Shown: positions 32,029-41,150 of the stretch, one piece after another
Layout of the letters: every line of letters begins with the position of its first letter
Numbering within the stretch: position 1 is the stretch's first letter
Source of the DNA: Galdieria partita
Taxonomy: Eukaryota; Rhodophyta; Bangiophyceae; Galdieriales; Galdieriaceae
Direction of reading: 5' to 3'
NCBI GenBank assembly: GCA_025991245.1
Contig: BQMJ01000017.1
Coordinates: forward strand, 62,001-126,000
Length of the DNA stretch: 64,000 nt
Notes under the pieces: generated by a model
Told to the model about the DNA's origin: nothing
The model's database searches: none
What the model saw: the letters and a program-made list of their open reading frames with translations, nothing else
Program-made: the position numbers and the translations under genes

Positions 32029-33908
32029 ATGAGTGAGTTTCTCAACGACAGAAGGGTTACATGGGAGGATCCTGACGGCGAAGTTGATGTTGTTGTGGAG
32101 GACAGCTCTTTGGGAGAAGAAGAGGAAAGTGACTCTTTTGCACAAGACGAAGAAAACACCGACTTTGAAAACTCTTCAAAAACCTGTTTCCCCGTATGGG
32201 AAACGAAATGGTCTCGAAAGGCAAAGGTAGAACGAGTACTGAGACTCAGACCGGAAACGGAACCCTCCACAAGGTAAGTTGGAGACTTTTTGATGTGTTT
32301 CTAGTTGAAGAGTATTATTTCAAGAGAGCCATGGTTTTCAAGAGGTAGAATGCGTTTACTTGCAGACTCCCCCATAGTTTATTTTATAGATTCCATTCTC
32401 ATTGTTATCAACTTGCTCATTTTTCTGTCGAAATATATTGTTATGTTCCGAACAGCTTGGTAAGAAGACTCTGTTTTTAAGGTTGATTGATTCTCAACTT
32501 TCTGGAAGGATACTAGACCCAAGTAGTAGATACGCTTATATAGTTACTACTTGGCTGCAAACTGGAGCCAACTTGGTGGTGTGGACAATATTCAGTATTG
32601 AAACGTTATTACGAATATATACTTGGGGTCGGGTGCAATTCTTTAAACAAAGGTTGAATATTGTAGACTTTACCATTGTTAGTTTTCTTGGGATCACATG
32701 TATCATTGAGTTGGTAAGTCGGATTTTGTAGACTTTTATTAGATAAGTCATGGAATATTTAGGTTCTTTTTGCTCCTGTAACGCAATCTTCTTTGGATGT
32801 GGATGTCGAATGGGATGTTCAATTGATTCAACTTTTTCATGTTATATTTTCTACTTTGCGTTTTGTGGTAGTGATACGCCTAGGTACAGCTGAAAACTGT
32901 AAGTTTGTGCTACAAGGATACTATTACCAGTTGACATTGACTTTTGTTTTAGTAAGAAGAAAGGCGTATCGTACTGCACAAGAAATGAAAGAAACACAAG
33001 TTGCACGGGGACTCGAAACGTCTTGGTTAGTAAAAGAGAATGAAGTTCAGTTTGGAGAGCAAATTGGGATTGGAGCTGTTGGAGTGGTTTATTTGGGTCT
33101 TTGGCAAGGAACTCTAGTAGCAGTTAAGCAAGTCCTGTGTCCTCACTTGGATCCAGATTCACGGAAGACTTTAGAACATGAAGTTCGAATGAACTCGTAT
33201 TTGAGACATCCAAACATTGTTTTATTTATGGGAGTTATTTTTCACAGTGATCAAAGTATATCTCTGCTTTCAGAGTATTGTGAAAAGGGCAGTTTGCAAC
33301 GTCTTATTTATGATAAGCAATTTGACCTTCGATACACTTTTATTATGAAATTTTCTGTGGATGCAGCACAAGGATTAGCGTATTTACACTCTAGAAGTCC
33401 GCCCATATTACATAGGGATTTGAAGAGTGCGAATCTTTTGGTAGATTCAAGTTGGAATCTGAAGATTGCGGACTTTGGAATGAGTACTGTTCTTTCTAAT
33501 ATTCATCAAGATGGGGCATTAGGAACGATACAATATACGGCACCTGAAGTACTCAGAAATGAACGGCCTTCACAAGCTTCCGATATATATAGTTTAGGAA
33601 TGGTTCTTTGGGAAATGGGTGCTCGAGAGTTACCTTTCAAAGGAAAGAATAGATATGAATTGTTTATTGAAATAGCGGAAAATGGAATGAAACCTGATAT
33701 GCACAAGTGTGAATTGCGAACCAGTCTTAAATATATTTCTGTAGTCAATAGTTGTTTATCTTTTGAACCAGAAAACAGACCTTGTGCTTTAAATTTGATA
33801 GAGTTGTTACATCGAGTGATTGATGAGGACAGCGATATTTCTACTGCCTTGCTGAGTTTGGGGGAAAAGGATTTGAATACGGATTCTATCTTGTTTAATG
33901 GTGTATAG
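32029..33908 (+). CDS. Putative voltage-sensor domain / TKL protein kinase fusion
   Basis: Five exons, 32029-32273, 32325-32459, 32509-32713, 32763-32898 and 32953-33908 (558 aa; phases close). Residues 1-90 are acidic then basic. Four hydrophobic segments follow: S1 about 98-125, S2 about 137-165 with IFSIETLLRIY (the Phe...Glu...Arg charge-transfer pattern), S3 about 176-200 with NIVDF (the conserved Asp), and S4 about 216-236 with two Arg six apart (228, 234). No pore segments follow. A kinase domain spans about 272-545: GIGAVG loop, VAVK (Lys299), HRDLKSANLL (Asp396), DFG (Asp414) and TAPEVL, with TKL-like character. All catalytic residues are present. The model implies a membrane protein whose kinase follows the sensor directly, by analogy with voltage-sensing phosphatases. 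The in-frame 54-nt intron 4 is inferred from its splice sites. Confidence 0.75.
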
Positions 33909-33949
33909 AAGTTGCTTTGATACTTTTTGTATATACATATCTATCTATA

Positions 33950-33952
33950 TAT

Positions 33953-33986
<34 letters not shown>
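33950..33986. repeat. (TA)n(GA)n microsatellite
   Basis: A run of TA dinucleotides passes directly into a run of GA dinucleotides, about 36 bp in total, in the 155-bp gap between the kinase gene and the alpha-galactosidase gene. It is the clearest simple repeat between genes in the window. Confidence 0.85.
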
Positions 33987-34063
33987 AAAAGACATCAAAT
34001 ATATGTTTGGATGATAATAAAAACGATCCACACGTACATATTGAAGATTGTTGGGACCTTTGG

Positions 34064-37000
34064 ATGTACACTCACAAGTCACCAAGGTTTCGTTGTCAAG
34101 AAGCAATCATACAAAGTTCACCTGGTATTTATTATGACTCTTTGACAAGAACTTTTCGTTTACGTTGTAAAAACTCGGTATATGCCTTTCGTGTCGATGA
34201 CAGCAGAAACTTGGAACACTTGTATTGGGTACGAAGAAAACTAGAAGATTTATTTTCCAATCCATCTTCTTTTTTAGGGTTCTTCTATTCCTTTGGAAGA
34301 TGACTTGCTGTTTTTAGGGTTTGGTAATAACCCTACTCCTTTTGACCCCAAAGGCTATATTGGTAAGATGTCTCGTTCTTTTAGACCTAATAATAGTCTT
34401 TCCAACAACGACGACGAACATTAGGAGATTCCTGGGAGAGTTTGAATCCTCTTGGTTTTGCTGATCTGAAACACTTGGATCCTGACGAAGTGGCCGAAAA
34501 ATGGAAAACCTATACAGTGGAAGCTCAGACTCCACGTGCTACAGAACCACGTAGATTGGAGAATGCAAGGTGAAAGCCATTCTAAATGTTTTGTATGTAC
34601 TTGGAGAATAATTATTGTGGATGATAGTTGGAGATTGTGGAATATGGACAAGTTGAAAAGGACAGGAAGTACGTCGAGTGGAGTTGATCAGCATGGAGGT
34701 TATGCTTCGGATGAGAAAGAACAATCGACAGACAAGGCAAGCCATGATGACTCACATGTAAAGGTATTTATTATTTTTCTGTTTCATATGGAAAGATGTG
34801 AAGTTAGTATTGTATAATGACAGAGTTCGAGTAGTTTAGAAGTGGTCTACGATGATGAACCCTGGAGTGGAGGAGATGGTAGTGAAGTTTCTTCTCCTTC
34901 GCATTTTCGAACGGATAGTGTGGATACTGGACATTCTAGTTCAGAAAAAGGTTGGCAAGTTGTTTTGGATAATTCTATTTGTTGTGAGGATGATTCATCC
35001 GTCTTTAGAAGAAGAAAGCAGTGAATCTATTGGAAAGCGCCGATTCTCGTCACGTAAAAGTTTATCGACTTGGAAGAGGTCTCCATCCCTTCGGAGAGGA
35101 GAAGGAGGAGGTCTTGACAAGAACTTGCCCAGTTTAGAGAATTTAGAAGATGAGTTTCTGTCTTGTAGTCGCTTTGGATCCTTTGCTTCTCCAACTCCAC
35201 GACAGCAACAGCAGAATGTTTGGATCAATTTAGGTATAAAATTGTAGATAGCATCACAAGTTTCTAAAGTTTCTTTAGATCCCGAAATAGTTGGAAAGAA
35301 TACCAAATTGTTGGAATATTCAGATCGAGGTACTGGAGACTACCGTTCTTGTTCTTTTGAAATGGAATATTCTGATGGAACAACATTATCACCTTTGGTT
35401 TATTCAAGTCATCGTATATTTCCTGGGAAGGTAAAGTTTATACAACTCTTTGAAAACTGAATGTCTTGAATGTGCTTTTAGTTGGCACCGCCGTATCCAC
35501 TTCCAGGACTTTATGTAAACTTTGATTCCGAGGCAACTACTTTGGAATTGACTATGATCGATCCTCTAACAAAAGTAGCAGTTGTTGTAAGTAATTCGAT
35601 CATTGGATATGCAAATTGGTAACCCTTTTGAATAGTTGTATTACACTGCTTTCCATGAATATGATGTTATTGTGAGAAGAACACTGTTCCGAAATCATTT
35701 GGATGAAAGTTTGATTATTCGTCGTTGTTTTTCATGCACACAAGATTTCGACACCGATGATTTCTATCTCACTCAGTTATCTGGTTCTTGGGCAAGAGAA
35801 AGGCAAATGGTGACAAAGAAACTATGTCAAGGAATATCTCTGGTGGAATCTACGAGAGGTGCATCTTCACATCAGGTGAGGAGTTTGGAAAAGAATGGTT
35901 TGGAAAGTGACAATGATATTCAATAGCACAATCCCTTTGGAGTGATTACGATAGGAACACCAAAGGAAGATCAAGGTGAAGCATTTGCATTGAGTCTCGT
36001 ATATTCTGGAAACTTTCGATTGGAGTCGGAATTAGTAGAAAGTGGTCGCCTTCGTGTGAATATGGGTATCAATCCACAAGTAGGCAAATGTCGACTGCAT
36101 TTGAAAGAATACTGAAGAAGATTAGCAATTCTCATGGGATTTAGGACCAGGAGAAGAATTTTCTACTCCGGAAGTGGTATTATGTTATAGCGACAAAGGC
36201 TTGGGTGGTATAAGTCAACAATATCATCGACTCTATCGTTATCATCTGATTCCTCCCATGTGGAGACATAAAGTCTGTCCAGTGCTTATCAATACTTGGG
36301 AAGCAATGTATTTCAATGTCACTCATGAAGCTGTTGTTGAATTGGCAAAAAGAGCAAAAGAATGCGGAATTGAATTGGTTGTCTTAGATGATGGCTGGTT
36401 TGGAAACAGAAACAATACTCGCTCGGGCTTGGGTGATTGGAAAGCAAACCGAACCAAATTCCCGTTTGGTTTGGAAGGCTTATGTCGTGAAATCAATGAA
36501 TTGGGTTTGCGTTTTGGAATTTGGATCGAACCAGAGATGGTGAATATTGAAAGTGAGTTGTATCACAAACATCCGGATTGGTGTCTTCATATTCCAAGAA
36601 GAGCCAGAACTACTGGAAGGAATCAGTTGGTGCTGGATTTCTCTCAAGAAGCTGTCAGAAACCACGTTATTGAGGAAGTTTCTAGTATTCTGAGTAGCTG
36701 TCATATTGAGTAAGTAAGCATTGGCATTTGAAGCAAGGAATGACGGATAGGAAAGATATGTGAAATGGGATATGAATCGTCATTTGACAGAAGTGTTTTC
36801 ACAAGCATTTCCTCCAGAACGACAAGGAGAAATCGCTCATCGTCATATTTTGGGCGTTTATGAAGCTTTTGCAAGAATAACGAGTGCCTTCCCACATGTC
36901 TTGATAGAATCTTGTTCCGGAGGTGGTGGTCGTTTTGACCCAGGCATGCTTTATTATTCACCGCAAATCTGGTGTAGTGATAATACGGATGCATTATCTC

Positions 37001-37788
37001 GTGTACAAATACAATATGGAACAAGTTTGGTGTACCCTGTTTGTTCGATGGGTTCTCACGTGAGCTCTATCCCTAATCATCAAACCTTAAGAAGCACTAC
37101 TATGAAAACGAGAACCCTGGTTGCAATGTGTGGAAGTTTTGGATATGAAATGGACGTCCGTCAACTTTCAAGAGAAGAAGTGGAAGAAATCAAAAGTTAT
37201 GTTGAACTTCGAAATGAATATGCACCTCTCATTTTATTCGGTACTATGTACCGGTTGTGGAATCCATTTTCAAGTGACTCTGGTGCTTGGATGTTTGTGA
37301 ATGATGAAAAGACAGAAGCCATCGTTATTGCAGTCAATCTCAATCGTCCAATTGGTTTACAATTACCGAGAATGCATCTTTGTGGAATTCAGGAAGACTG
37401 GGTATATTTGGTAGAGGTAAGATTGAAATATACATAGACACGCACGCAAGCACATATATACATATATATGGTTATGTATGTGTGGTGTGTGTGTGTGTTT
37501 GTTAGAAAGCAGGAATACCAACGATGATAGGAACTTTGTCCAGGAAAACGAAGAACAAACGTATCGACAGGTGCAATAGAAACAGATCCTAGTGGAGTAC
37601 GTGTAGCAGTTTGATTGTTTTTATGACTTCTTAGTGTATTTCAGGTATTTCAGTGGAGTACAAAGACGGGAGGTGTTACTCTGAAACTTTCAGGTCGTAC
37701 TCTTATGAAGGTTGGATTACCTGTCAAGTTTATATTTGAAGGTGACTCGCTTCTCTTTTCTGTTCGAGCAGTGAGTCTGTTGAGTTGA
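34064..37788 (+). CDS. Alpha-galactosidase, GH36, with large N-terminal-domain insertion
   Basis: Fourteen exons: 34064-34228, 34278-34362, 34425-34569, 34628-34763, 34824-34950, 35009-35233, 35279-35430, 35482-35586, 35636-35875, 35927-36079, 36126-36709, 36756-37416, 37506-37570 and 37635-37788 (998 aa, phases close). Landmarks: LEHLYWG, EYSDRGTGDYR, SHRIFPGK, GSWARERQ, ESTRGASSHQHNPF, LVYSGNF, VVLCYSDKGLGGISQ, VLDDGWFG, nucleophile Asp in YVKWDMNRH and acid/base Asp in CSDNTDALSR. The C-terminal beta domain ends with GRTLMKVGL. The enzyme releases galactose from raffinose-type sugars or galactosylglycerols such as floridoside. Between HLYWG and EYSDRGTGDYR lie about 240 residues, mostly Ser/Asp/Arg-rich, where the family has far fewer. 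No signal peptide is evident. Confidence 0.92.
37451..37498. repeat. AC/TA/TG-rich microsatellite inside an intron
   Basis: Alternating purine-pyrimidine sequence (CACATATATACATATATA, then GTGTGGTGTGTGTGTGTG) fills most of the 89-bp intron between exons 12 and 13 of the alpha-galactosidase gene. It makes this intron longer than its neighbours. Confidence 0.8.
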
Positions 37789-37921
37789 GATTCTTTTTTG
37801 TAAAAGTTACAATAAAAACTTTCGAATTCATCGATTCCAATGGAACATTCGATGAACTTGTCTGGAAAAGAGTGGAAAAGCTGTGAGAGAATGGTGGGGA
37901 AAAGAATTGTTTGCCAAAGAC

Positions 37922-38722
37922 ATGCAAATGTACAGGGATCGTTATCCATATTATGACGGTGAAGTTTATGATGATACTGGTGTGGTTCCTCCTGAAAGTA
38001 TAGAGAGACGTCCCAATGGTAGACGTGTAATAGTAGAAGAACCAGAAGACTACGGAATGCCCAACGACAGAGCTGGAGACGACGAACACGACCAAAACCC
38101 TTCGAGAGGAGGACATAGCGTGCAACCTTGGAACCAAGCTCCGTTTTTTGAACACTTTGACCGTCTTTTTGAAAGTCCTTTTGCTGGCTTGGATAGAGGA
38201 GGTTTTGGCGGGATGTTCGGCAACTTGGAACAATCCTTGAGAAGACTAGAAGAAGACTTTGCTAGAGGTGCAGAAAAGGGAAACGCTCATGTATATAGTT
38301 ATTCGTCAAGAAAGCACTTTGGCCCAGGAGGAGAGGTTTATGAAGAAAGTACTACGACGACTAGGGAAGGAAACCGAACAGAAGTGCGAAGACATTTGAA
38401 AGATAGCGCTGCCGGTAATGAAGAATATGCATGGAAACGAGAAATAGATGGTAGAGGTAGAGAAGTCATCAGAAGAAGAGATGGTGCAGGACAAGAAATA
38501 ACAAAGGAGAATTACTACAACCTAACTCCAGAAGATAGAGAACAATTTGAGCAACAATGGAGAACACTCTCTCGAGAAGGTTTGGATTGGAGAGAAGAAA
38601 ATGATGCACCAGTTCCCCAATTAACAGATAAGAGTTGGATAAAGCACGATAGGAACGAACATCGTAGTAATGGTTTGGGAGGTTTCTTTAGAAAACTCTT
38701 CAAACATGGTCAAGATTCGTAA
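37922..38722 (+). CDS. Myeloid leukemia factor (MLF)-like protein
   Basis: Single exon, 266 aa from the ATG at 37922 (the open frame extends upstream to a GTG). The N-terminal half is acidic and Gly/Arg-rich with FEHFDRLF and GGFGGMFGN. The middle has VYSYSSRKHFGPGG, YEESTTTTREGNRTEVRRHL and DSAAGNEEYAWKREIDGRGR, ending LTPEDREQFEQQW. This follows the MLF pattern of SYSS, ST-rich strand, RR-x-x-x-DS-x-x-G, I-x-x-R and F-x-x-W. MLF proteins are cytoplasmic/nuclear regulators linked to protein homeostasis; the function in algae is unknown. Its start lies only 133 bp after the alpha-galactosidase stop. Confidence 0.7.
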   Translation: MQMYRDRYPYYDGEVYDDTGVVPPESIERRPNGRRVIVEEPEDYGMPNDRAGDDEHDQNPSRGGHSVQPWNQAPFFEHFDRLFESPFAGLDRGGFGGMFGNLEQSLRRLEEDFARGAEKGNAHVYSYSSRKHFGPGGEVYEESTTTTREGNRTEVRRHLKDSAAGNEEYAWKREIDGRGREVIRRRDGAGQEITKENYYNLTPEDREQFEQQWRTLSREGLDWREENDAPVPQLTDKSWIKHDRNEHRSNGLGGFFRKLFKHGQDS

Positions 38723-38761
38723 TGTGTGTGTATTTGTGCCTGGAATAAATATTTTTATGGT

Positions 38762-39106
38762 TTAGTCAGACCAAAGTGTCTCTTGTATGAGTCTTCCAAG
38801 TTCTTCAAGTTTTTCTCGAGTCAGCCCGGTCTCTTCTCTATCGTGTTTGCTTTTCTTAGAAAATGCTACTAGGAACTGGCAAGAAAGCTCAAAGTGGCTT
38901 CAAAACCGACTGTTCTACTTACTTGGTCACCAATATCATATATGACTATGTCAAATAGACTAGTTGCTAGTCTTATTGTTTTGCAGGATGTGCGAAATAC
39001 AAGAGAAGCTAACCATAAGTCTATTTTCCATAAACACACTAAAATAGCAACGCTTACTTAATTGCGTGGCCAGTTGTTTTATCTGAAAAACAATCTGCGG
39101 TTCCAT
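38762..39106 (-). CDS. Unrecognised 82-residue protein in three short exons
   Basis: Exons 39058-39106, 38923-39008 and 38762-38875 on the minus strand. Phases close to 82 aa, with introns of 49 and 47 nt that have GTAAG donors and TTAG/CCAG acceptors. The sequence begins MEPQIVFQIKQLATQL, has a helical, moderately hydrophobic middle and ends with a charged helix (REKLEELGRLIQETLW). No family was recognised. The consistent splice sites and absence of internal stops support a real gene that is too fragmented for simple ORF detection. Confidence 0.55.
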
Positions 39107-39454
39107 CCCTGTAACGGGTTTTATTCGATTGCTTGGAGTCCTAACAACAACTCAACAGAGTTTACATACAAAGCAAATAAAAACTTACAGAATGATGCCA
39201 GTTTCCGTTATCACAAAACAATACTCCAAAAGAGGAAGATGTAAACAAAGCTGGGTAAGTTTATCTTCCAAAACATAGAACTTCCCTCTTCCCCCTGCAG
39301 AGCAACACTTCAGCATGAAAACAACTCCAACTCCGAATACTTTCCAAACAGAATAGCGCCTTCAAGTGGGATATATAAGCCACTTCAATGAAGGCAGCAA
39401 CAAAATGTCAAAACTTTCCCAACCGCAAGAGAAGCACAACTCAATTGTTCATTG

Positions 39455-41061
39455 ATGGAAATCTCTTGTCCAACAGCATTCTTCGTGGTTCCAAACTATC
39501 CCGGAAAGTGGAGTCTGGCAGGCAAGAAGAACGGTGGAATCGCAAGATCGTTCTTTTATAAAAATCTTCACAAGTTTTCAGTTTCATTTGAAGCTGGCAC
39601 AAGATCGCTCTGTTGTAAACACAAGAAGAGTCAGCAACTATCTCTTGTTCAGCGTTCGAAAAGTATTGGGGACTGGATTATTGTTCAAGAGAACGAAGAC
39701 ATTCGTGTGTTTGCTGAAAGATTTCAAGTATCCCCAGAAGCTCTCAGAATTGCAAATGGCTTGGATTCTTGTCAGCAGGAGTTGAAGTAGTACAACTGTT
39801 CTACAGATTAGTGGCATATTACTGATAAATTCTAGGCAAGGGGAAATTGTTTTTGTTCCATACGGCAACGTACAGAAAAAAATGGAGTTATCCAGACCAC
39901 TCAGATTGAGCTTAAGTAGAATTCAAAGTGGGGACCAAGAAAGAAAATACACCGTTGTTTCTCAAGCAAGTCACGCAAATGTACCCAAAGAACAGCTAAA
40001 ACTATTCCCAATTATTTCAGTAGTCATAATTGTGGGTTCTTTTTTCTATTTCTTAACGGAATTTGGAGCAGGAAGTCTTGTCAGGACATCAGGGTTATTA
40101 GGAAAACAGGCAATGAGGGCATTATCTTCCCTGCAACAATACTTACAAGTAAACTTGTTAAAGAACACAGAGGAAAACGAGGAAACAGAATGGACTCTAT
40201 GTACATTGCGACAAAGAAGGTAATATTTTTCCGATTGATTTACTTTGCAACTGATGACCATTCGTAAGGGAACTGGTTCCTGGAATGACAAGATATACTT
40301 TTGACTTGCCTTCAGCACGAAGAACTCTTGGTTTAGAACTGGGACAACGAGTAGATTTTGAAGCAACTCTTTATAACAATGAACACGTTGCAACAGGTTC
40401 TTATCTACTTTGTACTGAACGAATGCAACAAGGAAACTTTGATGTTGTCATTCCTTCAACAGCAGATGCAGCAATTTCTGGCTTTGATTTGTCTGGAAAT
40501 AAAGACCCTCAGTTTGCCGATGCCCTGAATGCTCTCCAGATTGGAGATAGTATTAGAATGAGACCTGGCGCTAAAATGTTATATTATAGGGGACCAAAGT
40601 CTCCTGTAGACACACTTGCTGTCGTTTGTGGTGGAGTAGGTGTTGCACCAATATGCTCTTTGCTTTTAGATATTCTTTCGGATGTGGAAAGCGCAGTAAC
40701 AAATGTCTTTCTTCTTGTGGTAAATGAACGCCCAGATGAATTCATCTTTCTAGAGGAGTTGGAGTCTCTCGAAAAACGTTTTCCACGCATTCTACATCTA
40801 GCTTGCGTCTGGAAAAAAGTATGTGATGCATGAAAGTATATTATAAGTATGTTAAGATATTTGTACTAGATGGAAGAGGAAGGCATTTGGGATGACCGAG
40901 AGAAGTATAACTTCATAGAAAGAGCTGTTGCAAGTCACTGCCCAGTTTGGAAGGAGGGTACAATGGCATTGTTGTGCGGCTCCGATAAATGGTTGATTCC
41001 ACACGCACTTAAGTCTTTTCGTCGCCTGGGATATTCAGAAGAAGTTACTGTCTCCTTATAG
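39455..41061 (+). CDS. LysM, transmembrane and ferredoxin-reductase-like fusion protein
   Basis: Four exons, 39455-39786, 39836-40219, 40269-40818 and 40870-41061 (485 aa, phases close). A Phe/Ser/Lys-rich start suggests an organelle presequence. A LysM-like repeat spans about 72-124 (DWIIVQENEDIRVFAERF, then LRIANGLDS and QGEIVFVPYG). A hydrophobic segment (FPIISVVIIVGSFFYFLTEF) follows at about 173-192. From about 242 the protein resembles a cytochrome-b5/ferredoxin reductase: a beta-barrel part (GLELGQRVDFEATLY), TLAVVCGGVGVAPICSLLLD (NAD(P)-binding GGxGxAP) and the terminal LLCGSDKWL. The usual FAD motif RxYS/T is not evident, so flavin binding is uncertain. A membrane-anchored, plastid-located reductase is my inference. 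Confidence 0.72.
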
Positions 41062-41129
41062 TAGACCCTAATAAAGCAAAACCATTTTTCGAAATTCTTG
41101 AATTTGAAATCGCGTTGAAAAATGTCTAA

Positions 41130-41138
41130 TTTGGCGCC
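41130..41138 (+). promoter_or_regulatory. E2F/DP-type site TTTGGCGCC before MCM8
   Basis: A perfect TTTGGCGCC lies 12 bp upstream of the MCM8 start codon and matches the E2F consensus. Such sites drive G1/S expression of replication genes in plants, animals and green algae. Its closeness to the ATG implies a very short 5' UTR or a site within the transcribed leader. Confidence 0.5.
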
Positions 41139-41150
41139 TTCTATCTGTTG

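Noticed and set aside
37883-37921. Longer start for the MLF-like protein
   Set aside because: The frame opens at GTG, and the first ATG in frame is 37922.
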